From positions 102,062-166,061 of the IMG/VR virus record IMGVR_UViG_3300009506_000019: a stretch of DNA of 64,000 bases. One strand, written 5' to 3'. Position 1 is the stretch's first letter, and each line of letters starts with the position of its first letter. The translations under genes and the position numbers were made by a program. Below, piece by piece: positions 36,088-43,340 of the stretch. The stretch is from a virus. The notes under the pieces are model-generated. The model was not told the DNA's origin, did not search any database, and saw only the letters and a program-made list of their open reading frames with translations.

Positions 36088-36382
36088 CCATCCCTTGGCT
36101 CTCGTATTTCTTTTGGAGATCGCCCTTTTGCTTCGAGATCGCCTCGCCAGTTTCCTTGGCAATCTTCTCAGCCTCCTCGGCCTTTATCTTACCGGCCTCA
36201 GCTTGAGCCTTGGCAGTGGCTGCCTTATCCTGCAAATCCTTGACTTTGTTCTGTACGAGTCTCTCCAAAAGTAGGGCCGTCACCCTTTTACGAAGCTTTT
36301 CGTTGGCTCCGACCAGCACCAATAGGACAATGAGCCCTACTGCTATCAAGCCGAAGACTACCCATCTGACGTACTTCTTCAC
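36044..36382 (-). CDS. One-TM coiled-coil protein (inner spanin-like)
   Basis: A 112-residue protein from GTG 36382, overlapping the previous stop (GTGA) and preceded by GAGGG. One N-terminal membrane helix ('W-V-V-F-G-L-I-A-V-G-L-I-V-L-L-V-L-V'), then a long E/K/A coiled coil (~30-95). The longer ATG frame from 36463 would lie inside the neighbouring gene. The topology is that of an inner-membrane spanin, and the next gene overlaps it, as spanin pairs often do. No endolysin is recognised nearby. Confidence 0.55.
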   Translation of the reverse strand: MKKYVRWVVFGLIAVGLIVLLVLVGANEKLRKRVTALLLERLVQNKVKDLQDKAATAKAQAEAGKIKAEEAEKIAKETGEAISKQKGDLQKKYESQGMDADEISDRFNHLDI

Positions 36383-36744
36383 TGACCCTCTTCTTCTTTT
36401 TGACCCCTGCCGTAGTAGGCACCTGCAGCCATATTCACACCCTGAAGACCCAATAGGCCCCACAGAGTATAAAGCATGGAATTTGGAATTGGGTCTGTGA
36501 CCGTAGCCGTTTCTGCCACTGCCTCAGGCTTGACTACCCACAGAATGATCATCACCACGAATAGTACCACACCCATGATGATTGATACCAACTTCTGTAG
36601 CTTCGTCAGCGATACGGCGAGATGCTTTTCGCCTTCAGCGTTGGTCTTGGTCGTCATGATCAAAGCGCCAAGCCACTTCCAAGCCTGGTGTTTGGTGGCA
36701 TCAGCAACTGCTGTCAACTTGCTTTCGGTCTTCTCTTCTGGCAT
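36379..36744 (-). CDS. Two-TM membrane protein, holin-like candidate
   Basis: Starts at ATG 36744 (TGATG overlap) with a strong AGGAGGT site. The 121-residue protein has a soluble N-terminus (~1-50), a membrane helix at ~53-72 ('I-I-M-G-V-V-L-F-V-V-M-I-I-L-W') and a second at ~90-112 ('L-Y-T-L-W-G-L-L-G-L-Q-G-V-N'), then a charged tail. Size and topology match many phage holins, but structural membrane proteins of virions look similar. Confidence 0.55.
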   Translation of the reverse strand: MPEEKTESKLTAVADATKHQAWKWLGALIMTTKTNAEGEKHLAVSLTKLQKLVSIIMGVVLFVVMIILWVVKPEAVAETATVTDPIPNSMLYTLWGLLGLQGVNMAAGAYYGRGQKEEEGQ

Positions 36745-37136
36745 CACGCACCTCCTGGATCGGCTGCAGCCATCTGATACACCGTGACATTCACCGGGTT
36801 TGCGCCATTATTGGTGATCAAGACATCTGATTTTGCAGCAAATGGCTCAAATACTGCCCCTTTTTCTTTGTGCATGCCACGAGTCGGTGGCCTAAACTCT
36901 TCTTGAGGAACTTGAAACACCTTGGTCATACCAGGAGCAGCAATGGCAGCAGCGCCACCATCATTTACTCCGGCAAAACGTGGCTGAGCGCTGACATTGA
37001 TGGTGCCAGCGCCCGCCACGTGTGCCCAGACTTGGTAGTGCCGGTATGGTGTACCGGACTCGAGCGTGGCCGTGGCTGATTCTCCATTGGCAAGTCGAAA
37101 CGTCTTGATGTTGCATAGATACTCAGTCAGGGCCAT
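36744..37136 (-). CDS. Small beta-rich virion protein, possible capsid decoration
   Basis: A 130-residue protein with a GAGGTGAG site. Beta-rich pattern: 'F-R-L-A-N-G-E-S-A-T-A-T-L', 'H-Y-Q-V-W-A-H-V-A-G-A-G-T-I-N-V', 'D-V-L-I-T-N-N-G-A-N-P-V-N-V-T-V-Y'. This resembles small beta-sandwich capsid cement or fibre-head proteins. It follows the PLMP-fused gene with an 8-base gap in the GC-richer capsid block, which suggests an abundant product. Confidence 0.6.
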   Translation of the reverse strand: MALTEYLCNIKTFRLANGESATATLESGTPYRHYQVWAHVAGAGTINVSAQPRFAGVNDGGAAAIAAPGMTKVFQVPQEEFRPPTRGMHKEKGAVFEPFAAKSDVLITNNGANPVNVTVYQMAAADPGGA

Positions 37137-37144
37137 AGCTCACC

Positions 37145-38086
37145 TCATCCTGCTGCTTCAGCAGCTTGTTCTTCGGCCTCTTCCTGCTCTTGGACGAGGC
37201 GTCCCATTTCCATCTTTGCCCACTTCTTCACGGTCTTGTAGTACCCGTGGGCTCGGATGTGCTCGTAGTCATCAATCTTGAGATTCGGAATTTCCTGCAG
37301 AGCTTCGAGAAGATCAGTCGCAGGCATGCGCTGGTTCTCTTCCAACTCCGCCTTCACCTGATTGCAGAGATGGAGTACACGAGGACTGATGACCTCATCC
37401 TCTGACACCAACTCGCTCGGAGCAACGCGCTGACGCTCGCCAAAGCGAGCGGCACCACCAGGGCCTGTTCCCTTTTCGATGACCTCGTGAATGGGCGCTG
37501 GTTTTTCATCGGTGACGTTTTCTCTCAACGTCTTGTCCGATGTGCGACGACGCTTTTCTTCAGCCATGTCGATCGCAGCGTCCACATCAGGATCTCCGTC
37601 TGCCGTCACCATGCCACGAGCCTTTGCTCGTTTGGCGTAGTACGCCTCATACTCCTCTTGAGAGAGAAGGTTGAGAACCGGAGGTCTGCGACTCAGCAAC
37701 TTCCGAAAGTCCATCGAATTCTTGATTGCGATGAACGGAATGTGCTGTGTCAGGTTGATGGGATCCCTGATGGATGGAATGGTGAACCCCTCGACGCGAC
37801 CCTCGCCCATGTTGAACTCGAGCGAAAGTTGAGCATTCGAGATGTTCTGCACGTAAACGTCCCGCTCCTCTCTGAAATACTCTGTGAAGTTTCTGACTGC
37901 CATGTTCTTTCTCCTGATCGAGGCTGCGGACTTTGGATGGAGAAGCTGGATGGCAAACGGGTCTTTGGAGAAGACTCGGGCTTTGCCTTCCTTGATATAC
38001 TTCCGCGCCAGTGCTGGCCTGGCATACTCCAAGAATCGCTTCTCGGAGTCTAACACCATTACTTCTGCGGAAGGCCGCTTCGCCAT
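37145..38086 (-). CDS. PLMP/RRXRR-like domain fused to a virion-type protein
   Basis: A 313-residue frame. Residues ~8-50 match the N-terminal PLMP/RRXRR domain of IscB/IsrB nucleases: an 'V-M-V-L-D' strand, an 'A-L-A-R-K' helix, then 'K-E-G-K-A-R-V' and 'P-F-A-I-Q-L'. The PLMP tetrad itself is replaced (F-L-E-Y). No RuvC 'D-x-G' motif follows; instead the frame runs into a virion-type protein from residue 62 (MAVRNFTEY), which has its own perfect AGGAGA site and could be made alone as 252 residues. The C-terminus is Glu/Ala-rich. In IscB this domain binds the omega RNA, and a structured RNA lies directly upstream here. Confidence 0.7.
   Translation of the reverse strand: MAKRPSAEVMVLDSEKRFLEYARPALARKYIKEGKARVFSKDPFAIQLLHPKSAASIRRKNMAVRNFTEYFREERDVYVQNISNAQLSLEFNMGEGRVEGFTIPSIRDPINLTQHIPFIAIKNSMDFRKLLSRRPPVLNLLSQEEYEAYYAKRAKARGMVTADGDPDVDAAIDMAEEKRRRTSDKTLRENVTDEKPAPIHEVIEKGTGPGGAARFGERQRVAPSELVSEDEVISPRVLHLCNQVKAELEENQRMPATDLLEALQEIPNLKIDDYEHIRAHGYYKTVKKWAKMEMGRLVQEQEEAEEQAAEAAG
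37903..37915 (-). promoter_or_regulatory. Internal ribosome binding site and ATG inside the PLMP-fused gene
   Basis: An AGGAGA at 37910-37915 lies 6 bases before an in-frame ATG (37901-37903), better than the site at the ORF's own start (GAGG 12 bases away). The virion-type domain is therefore probably translated independently of the PLMP-like extension. Confidence 0.6.
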
Positions 38087-38284
38087 ACACAGGCCGTTCC
38101 TCTTTGTTTGTGTCGCCGAAGCAACACGGGTCTTTCACCCACCTTGTCCTGCTCGCCCGGCTTATTCCGGACGAGGAGACAGTTTGTACCACCCCGAAGG
38201 GCAGCCTCTCTGCCGAAGCAGAGGTAAAACCCGGCAGAGCAGCGGTGGAACCACTCTGCCGGGTGTGAACTACCTCAGGCCGTA
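38087..38284 (-). ncRNA. Structured intergenic RNA, omega-RNA/HEARO-like candidate
   Basis: The minus strand between the capsid stop and the PLMP-like gene can fold into at least six hairpins. P1 (38229-38264) is an 11-bp stem. P2 (38208-38223) is CTCTGC-UUCG-GCAGAG. P3 (38189-38204) is a CUGCCC/GGGUGG stem on UUCG. P4 (~38147-38177) has stacked 4-bp stems around AAUAAG. P5 (38128-38140) is GGGU-GAAAG-ACCC. P6 (38110-38127) is a 7-bp stem on UUCG. Three cUUCGg tetraloops in 115 bases are far more than expected. Its position directly 5' of a PLMP-domain start is where IscB loci encode omega RNA. A plain 3'-UTR/terminator array is the alternative. Confidence 0.55.
38221..38264 (-). terminator. 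Rho-independent-type terminator after the major capsid gene (P1)
   Basis: An 11-bp stem (ACCCGGCAGAG / CTCTGCCGGGT) with a 14-nt loop, followed on the minus strand by UUUACC. It begins 20 bases past the capsid stop. The U-tract is short, so termination may be partial and allow transcription of the structured RNA behind it. Confidence 0.55.
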
Positions 38285-39586
38285 CTACTTGTGGCCCTTC
38301 GCAACCGCACGGGCGTTCGGGATACCGAAGCCGATGATCTGACCGAAAGCCCAGCCCTTGACCAGGCGACGGTGCGAGAACATGTTGAACGGCTCGGAGA
38401 ACAGCTCGACGCGGACGCCCATCTCACCGAGGTACTCAGAACCGGTGACCGCATAGAACGTACCCGCAGGCACGACCTCTTCGACACCGGTACCAGCTGC
38501 CGTGATGATCTGAGCATTGAGGATGTTGCCGATGTACCCCGCGAGGATCAACTCACGCTCGGTGACCGGATCCACGTTGGTGGACATCGTTTTGACAACA
38601 TCGGAAAGCTCGGCACGGTTGATGAGGAATTTCTCCACCATCAAGCGGTGACGCTCAACCTGGTAGCGAACGTCCTCGAAAGCCGAGATACCGAGAGTCG
38701 CGAAGATCGTCTCGGCGTTCACGGTGACGGCTGCGCGGTCAAGCAGCGAGAGACCACGCTTGTCCTCTTCCAGCTCGATCTCCTGACGGGCAGTGTCCTG
38801 AGCACGATCGAGGACATCGTAGTTCATCTGGTAGATGTCCTCGATATCCACGGTCGGGAAGGCCGTGACCTTGAACTCGGAAGGCTGGATGAAACGACCA
38901 TAGAGCCGAGACTCGATGGACTGACCATCCTGACCAACCACCCACGCGGTGGAACGAACGTCCTTCGCGATACGGAACAGCTCGCCCTGGGCGAGTGGCC
39001 GTACGCGGTAGACCTTGCGAGCCCACCCCTCGTAGTCGATGATGTCCTTGATCGGGAGCAACAGCTCCTGGCCGACGATGGCGAAGCCTTCACCGGTCGG
39101 ATCTTGCATCGCGGATGCGAGAACCTTGCGGCGATCCTCGGCGGGCATCTGGTTGGACGCCTCACGATAGAAGGTGCCTGGGGACGCCTTCTTCGTGACG
39201 GTGTTCAACAAGTAGGCGATCTGTTGCAACGCGTCCTTGTCATCGTACGCGTTGACCTGACCGGTCTTGTCGAACATGCGCTCCGACAGCTTGGTGTTGC
39301 CGACTGCCTGACGAATGCCGTCGCGGGTCACGTCGCCAGCGTAGGCGGTCGGGTTGAACTGACCGTCTTGGTCCCAGACCTGCTCTTGCTGACGATCAGT
39401 GAAATGTTGGCGGCTGTGTGCGGCCACACGTTCCTGGTCCACCTGATGCTGCTGGACGGCCTGCGGTGTGACCGAGTTGGCCATCATACGCCGCTGCTCT
39501 GGCGTTGGTTGAGCCGGAACCGGGACCTGCGGACGCGCCGCCGCTCCGGCTGCAGCAATACGTCGGTATGGATTCTGCACCTTCAT
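38285..39586 (-). CDS. Major capsid protein (HK97-fold)
   Basis: A 433-residue protein with an A/Q/P-rich N-terminal delta-like region (~1-60), then the capsid body: 'G-R-F-I-Q-P-S-E-F-K-V-T-A-F-P-T-V-D-I', a long E-loop and spine-helix segment, and a C-terminal 'G-V-R-V-E-L-F-S-E-P-F-N-M-F-S-H-R-R-L-V-K-G-W-A-F-G' strand typical of large-phage capsids. Its codon choice is G/C-rich and it has its own AGGAGA site, consistent with the most abundant virion protein. It is flanked by hairpins on both sides. Call based on order (portal, protease-scaffold, decoration, capsid) and sequence style. Confidence 0.8.
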   Translation of the reverse strand: MKVQNPYRRIAAAGAAARPQVPVPAQPTPEQRRMMANSVTPQAVQQHQVDQERVAAHSRQHFTDRQQEQVWDQDGQFNPTAYAGDVTRDGIRQAVGNTKLSERMFDKTGQVNAYDDKDALQQIAYLLNTVTKKASPGTFYREASNQMPAEDRRKVLASAMQDPTGEGFAIVGQELLLPIKDIIDYEGWARKVYRVRPLAQGELFRIAKDVRSTAWVVGQDGQSIESRLYGRFIQPSEFKVTAFPTVDIEDIYQMNYDVLDRAQDTARQEIELEEDKRGLSLLDRAAVTVNAETIFATLGISAFEDVRYQVERHRLMVEKFLINRAELSDVVKTMSTNVDPVTERELILAGYIGNILNAQIITAAGTGVEEVVPAGTFYAVTGSEYLGEMGVRVELFSEPFNMFSHRRLVKGWAFGQIIGFGIPNARAVAKGHK

Positions 39587-39632
39587 TGTTGGAATCTCCT
39601 TGTGAAAAGTCTCAAAGCTCTCAAAGGCAACG

Positions 39633-39662
39633 AGCGGCGAACCCGGTTAAGGGCTCGCCGCT
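39633..39662 (-). terminator. Strong hairpin between decoration-like and major capsid genes
   Basis: A 12-bp stem (AGCGGCGAGCCC / GGGTTCGCCGCT, one G-U pair) on a 6-nt loop, starting 14 bases after the stop at 39676, with an outer GGCAA/TTGCC pairing. The minus-strand run after it is CGTTGCCTTT, without a U-tract. It may work as an mRNA-stabilising or processing hairpin that keeps the capsid message separate, rather than as a full terminator. Confidence 0.5.
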
Positions 39663-39675
39663 GCCGGATTGCCTA

Positions 39676-40461
39676 TCAGGTCACAACGACAGGATCGCCA
39701 CCCATCCGGACACCGAGGAACGGATCGTCGGCAGACGGAACTTGGATGACATGACCCACGAAATCACCCTCACCAGCGTCGTTGGTGAAGAGACCTGCCA
39801 AAGCGGGAGTTGCCCCACCGCAGTACAGGTTCTTTCCAACGCCAGTCATCGTGTACGCACGCGAGGTGTCGTATTGCGATGTGAAGAGGATGGTCGCATC
39901 CGTGATGACTGTGATGCGGCTATCCGCGATGGTCACGTCATCGTTGCGGTTGAAGAAGTTTTGTCCCTGGAACTCGAGGTCCCTGGAACTCAACTCCCAG
40001 GTGTAGGTGACCCACACCGTGGTCGCAACCGGGATGCCGCCAGTGCCCACTTGTGTGACGGTACCGTTCACGGCCGAAACCGTGTAGTCCGTCGTCACCG
40101 TGTAGGCGGTGCCTGCCAGATTCGGCATGTCACGGATCTGGAGGTTGCTGACGTTGGCATGCTTCAGGTTGAACGTTGCATCGGCGGCTGGGAACGAGAT
40201 TGCCTCATCGACCTGAGCGGCCTTCAGAGACAGCGCCTTGTTCCACTTGGCCACGCCAAGAACGGGCTTGCTGACGCACGTGATGATTTCACCAGCATCG
40301 TCTTGTGAAACCAACATCCCTTGTTCAAAACTTGCGGCTTCTGCAGCCTTCCAGATGCCTGTGTCCTGCAGAATGACGCACCGACCGAGGTCCAGCCCAC
40401 GTGGGAAAATGTCCGACTGGAATGATCCCAGACGAGGGCTATCAAGTCCCACTGCACCCAT
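39676..40461 (-). CDS. Capsid decoration or vertex-type protein
   Basis: A 261-residue beta-rich protein with a strong AGGAGG site. N-terminal Gly/Asp/Ser-rich segment, then 'D-A-G-E-I-I-T-C-V', a central 'V-T-T-D-Y-T-V-S-A-V-N-G-T-V' strand and 'Y-T-M-T-G-V-G-K-N-L-Y-C-G'. It lies directly before the capsid gene between a terminator and a hairpin, with the G/C-rich codon use of abundant proteins. Decoration proteins often occupy this place between the scaffold/protease and capsid genes. Confidence 0.6.
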   Translation of the reverse strand: MGAVGLDSPRLGSFQSDIFPRGLDLGRCVILQDTGIWKAAEAASFEQGMLVSQDDAGEIITCVSKPVLGVAKWNKALSLKAAQVDEAISFPAADATFNLKHANVSNLQIRDMPNLAGTAYTVTTDYTVSAVNGTVTQVGTGGIPVATTVWVTYTWELSSRDLEFQGQNFFNRNDDVTIADSRITVITDATILFTSQYDTSRAYTMTGVGKNLYCGGATPALAGLFTNDAGEGDFVGHVIQVPSADDPFLGVRMGGDPVVVT

Positions 40462-40485
40462 TGTTTTTACCTCCTAGTTGCAGTT

Positions 40486-40507
40486 AAAAATGGGGCGGCA
40501 TAGCCCC
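40486..40507 (-). terminator. Rho-independent terminator after the protease-scaffold gene
   Basis: A 5-bp GC stem (GGGGC / GCCCC) with loop TATGCC, followed on the minus strand by ATTTTT. It lies 9 bases past the stop at 40517, upstream of the decoration gene. Confidence 0.6.
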
Positions 40508-40516
40508 CGTTAAAGT

Positions 40517-43207
40517 TCACGCTCCCAAGCTACTGCGGCTTGAAGCAACCTTTGTTGTCCCAACAGCCTTTCGAATCGCATCGCGCTTGTTGTCTCGCGG
40601 CGAGCCGTGGACCGAGGGCTCTGAGTCGCTTGATGTCAGCTGCAGATTGCCTGCCGCAGCTCGTTGACGAAGCTCATCGTTTTCACGAGAAGCAATGCGT
40701 GCAGACGGAACTGGTTGAGTCGGCGGTACGATCGCAATCATGTTCTTGAGGTCTGCTTCGATCTGCATGAGCGACTCATCGCTCATCTTCATCACCTCGC
40801 CGGTTCTCTCAATGAGACCGTCGATGTATGCTTCCCATGCTGGTTTGTCTGTGCCTTCAACCAACGGCTCGTTGATCGAAGCTTCGACCAGATTGACCGC
40901 CAAGGCATCGTCCATCGGCTCGTACTCATATCCACCACCAAGTGGACGTGGATTGAGCAAAGCTTCAGTCATCGCCTCTTTGATCGGAGAATGCTCGAGA
41001 TTCAAAGATTGACGACGAGCGACAATCTTCATGGCCCGCACAAAGCGATCGGTGAAGGTATCGAAGAATTGCTTCTTCTCCTTCTCAATCTCAGCGATCT
41101 TGGCCTCCAACCGCTTGTTATACAGAGCCTCGAGTCGAATAGCATGCTTGCGAGCATCGGCCGTATCGATCTCGGCCTTCTTGTCGTCCTTGTCGTCCTT
41201 CTTCTTGTCCTTCAGGTTCTCTGGGAACTTGCCCTTCGCAGCATGCTTCTCTTTGTGATCGAGCGTGACATCATCGAGCGTGCTCTTGTTCATGTTGAAT
41301 TCCTCACGCTCGTCACGTTGGTCCGTGTCGTGCATCTCGGTGACAGACAGATCGCTCGGATTGCGATCATGCTGCTCGTCTTCGAGATCGGTCTCTCGAC
41401 CTTCGAGAACATCAACACCCTTGTAGTCCTTGGTTTCGTGTCTCTCCTGTGCATCGGTCTCTTCACCGGCACCCGTGGCACTGGCTGGAGCACCAGGACG
41501 TGCCTCTTGAGTGTCTTGATCTGCTTGTTCCACCACGGAATTGGTGTTGATGCGGTCCTTGTTCAACATGTCGTCCATGTAATACTCGAGGACCTGAGCG
41601 AGGCGAGGACCAACGATGGCATTAGTGCGGCGAATGGTCCCACCCATACCGTGCTCGGCAATCATGGTGAGCACATCCTTGGCCAGCTCTTGCTTTTCCT
41701 TGCCAGCAACCTTGCTGTCGTTCGGAACCCTGGAGGGTTTTACGACAAACAACGTACCTTCTTTGTCGAAGATACGAACATTGCCAGCTTCCGTGATTTC
41801 TGCCTGCAGATGCTTGTATGAACCAGCAAAGCGAAGCATCGATGGACCTCCTGAATCTTTGGTTTTTCCGTTATTCGAGCCACGCTTCGGCGGAGGAGCA
41901 ACTCCCATAGCTTCAGGAGTAAGTTGCTGCCCCGGACCTGCAGGCGTGAGGCCCATTTCTTCCGGAGTAAGTTCTTCGATGGGGGTACCAAGAGCTGGAG
42001 CCTCTTCCAAAGGTTCTCCAGACTCGATCTCTACCCCACCACCTTCACCAACATTAATATTGACCGTAACACCAGGTTCCTCTTCACCTGGCATCTCAGG
42101 CGCTCGTGGAGGAACTGCTGGGGCTGCGGGTTCTTCGCCTGGTGCAGCTGGAGGAGGCGGTGCCACCTGCGCAGTCTTCTGGAGGCTGGCAAATTTCTCC
42201 TCGATAGACTGCTCCAGCTGCCTAACCTTCGCCTGAAGCATCAGAATCTCAGACTCATTGCGAAGCTGATCGTCCTTCTCTAGCTGCGCAACCTTGGCAG
42301 AAAGCTGGAGAATCTCATACTGCTCAGCTTTGACATCGGCCGGATCATGCACTCGACTATATTCGTCGAATACCACACCCTCACACCACTCAAATGCCTT
42401 CGCAACTCTTCGTGGTTTTGCGGCCGTTTTGTCTTTGCTGTCGTGACTGATAATAAATGCGATCGGATTGAAATCCGGCTCGCTGTCATCGTATTCTTTA
42501 CCCTTGTTGCGTGCGATGTGGTTGCAGAACTCGCTACGCGTGTAGGCTACCTTGCCGCACACATTGCATCTGGTGCGAATACAGGAGCAACCCATTGATC
42601 CATTCTTGAGAATAGCATTTTTGACGCCATTGGCAAATGCTGGATCTTTTTGAGTATCAATGGCGATGAGCAACTCAACGAATTCGTCTTTGACGACCTC
42701 ACCGCACTTGCGGCAATGAATACCTGTCTCCGGATCGCGGCCGTCTTCTGATGCTGTCTTATTGTGACAATTTGGGCACTCATCAAGAGGCGCTGAAGAA
42801 TCGTTGTAGTGTGCGTCAACGATAAAGCCTCTTGCGTTTTTCGGATTGTCAGCACGATGATTGATGTGATGAGGCTTGTTTTCGTAGGTACGATATACCT
42901 GCTTGCCGAGACGATGATCAAATCTCAACAACTCGTGCTTGTGAAATGCGTCTTTGTTCTCGTTCGGAACATTGGATGTGTTACCACGAATGGCTTCGAA
43001 GATGTAATCGCCTGGATTGGGAGAGATATCATACTCATCAGCCAACATTGCGAGCTTCTCTGCCAAGTCGATGGACTTACGACCACTGAGAAACTCACTT
43101 CGGCTCTCTCCTTCATAGGCGGCTGTGCGTGTGAAAGATTCACCCTCAGTCACCGCAACAGCAAGAGTCTCCACCGAGGCGATTTTCACAAAGCCCTTTT
43201 TCTTCAT
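40517..43207 (-). CDS. Capsid maturation protease fused to a scaffold-type domain
   Basis: An 896-residue protein. Residues ~85-290 match phage prohead proteases of the herpes-protease fold: a His-rich loop (H113/H114/H117), a zinc knuckle C144-x2-C147/C165-x2-C168, 'N-G-S-M-G-C' with Ser204 as the likely nucleophile, another CxxC (C214/C217) with C228/H230, and the 'F-E-W-C-E-G-V-V-F-D-E-Y-S-R-V-H-D-P-A-D' end that such proteases share. A coiled coil follows (~295-345), then a long Pro/Gly/Glu-rich linker and a helical C-terminus typical of scaffolds. ATGA junction with the 43-aa gene. Protease plus scaffold in one chain fits its place before the capsid genes. Confidence 0.75.
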   Translation of the reverse strand: MKKKGFVKIASVETLAVAVTEGESFTRTAAYEGESRSEFLSGRKSIDLAEKLAMLADEYDISPNPGDYIFEAIRGNTSNVPNENKDAFHKHELLRFDHRLGKQVYRTYENKPHHINHRADNPKNARGFIVDAHYNDSSAPLDECPNCHNKTASEDGRDPETGIHCRKCGEVVKDEFVELLIAIDTQKDPAFANGVKNAILKNGSMGCSCIRTRCNVCGKVAYTRSEFCNHIARNKGKEYDDSEPDFNPIAFIISHDSKDKTAAKPRRVAKAFEWCEGVVFDEYSRVHDPADVKAEQYEILQLSAKVAQLEKDDQLRNESEILMLQAKVRQLEQSIEEKFASLQKTAQVAPPPPAAPGEEPAAPAVPPRAPEMPGEEEPGVTVNINVGEGGGVEIESGEPLEEAPALGTPIEELTPEEMGLTPAGPGQQLTPEAMGVAPPPKRGSNNGKTKDSGGPSMLRFAGSYKHLQAEITEAGNVRIFDKEGTLFVVKPSRVPNDSKVAGKEKQELAKDVLTMIAEHGMGGTIRRTNAIVGPRLAQVLEYYMDDMLNKDRINTNSVVEQADQDTQEARPGAPASATGAGEETDAQERHETKDYKGVDVLEGRETDLEDEQHDRNPSDLSVTEMHDTDQRDEREEFNMNKSTLDDVTLDHKEKHAAKGKFPENLKDKKKDDKDDKKAEIDTADARKHAIRLEALYNKRLEAKIAEIEKEKKQFFDTFTDRFVRAMKIVARRQSLNLEHSPIKEAMTEALLNPRPLGGGYEYEPMDDALAVNLVEASINEPLVEGTDKPAWEAYIDGLIERTGEVMKMSDESLMQIEADLKNMIAIVPPTQPVPSARIASRENDELRQRAAAGNLQLTSSDSEPSVHGSPRDNKRDAIRKAVGTTKVASSRSSLGA

Positions 43208-43335
43208 TTCGATTTGTCGTCCTGTTGTGTTTTCGGAGGAGGATTATCTTTGGGCTTTGATTCAGCCTTCTTCCCTTTTTCCTTGGTGGGTTCTACCACA
43301 CCCAAAGTTGTTGTTCTGCCTGTCTTTTTAAACAT
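43204..43335 (-). CDS. Small Lys/Pro-rich protein (43 aa)
   Basis: A 43-residue frame from ATG 43335 to TGA 43204, overlapping the protease-scaffold start (ATGA). An AAGGGC site lies 6 bases upstream, but inside the 3' arm of a hairpin (see 43341-43373). Sequence: M-F-K-K-T-G-R-T-T-T-L-G-V-V, then a Lys/Glu/Pro-rich tail. It could be a leader or coupling peptide for the protease, or a small internal head protein. Confidence 0.5.
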   Translation of the reverse strand: MFKKTGRTTTLGVVEPTKEKGKKAESKPKDNPPPKTQQDDKSK

Positions 43336-43340
43336 ATTCG

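Noticed and set aside
36044-36463. ATG start at 36463 for the one-TM coiled-coil gene
   Set aside because: It would overlap the previous gene by ~85 bases without a ribosome site; GTG 36382 has GAGGG and a standard GTGA overlap.
35057-36744. Endolysin in the membrane-protein cluster
   Set aside because: No amidase, muramidase or peptidase motif is visible in any of the small genes.
37145-38086. Full IscB or IsrB nuclease
   Set aside because: After the PLMP-like segment no RuvC D-x-G motif, bridge helix or HNH follows in any minus-strand frame near the gene.
38087-38284. tRNA gene in the structured intergenic stretch
   Set aside because: No cloverleaf, T-loop (TTC-purine) or CCA end could be assembled; the stems are sequential hairpins.
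38291-39754. 487-residue plus-strand ORF opposite the major capsid gene
   Set aside because: It runs antiparallel to the GC-rich capsid gene, has no ribosome site and no recognisable protein pattern, and codon bias of the capsid gene explains its openness.
40664-41821. 385-residue plus-strand ORF opposite the protease-scaffold gene
   Set aside because: Shadow of the minus-strand gene; composition (Leu/Val/Ile runs with scattered Cys) reflects antisense of charged codons.
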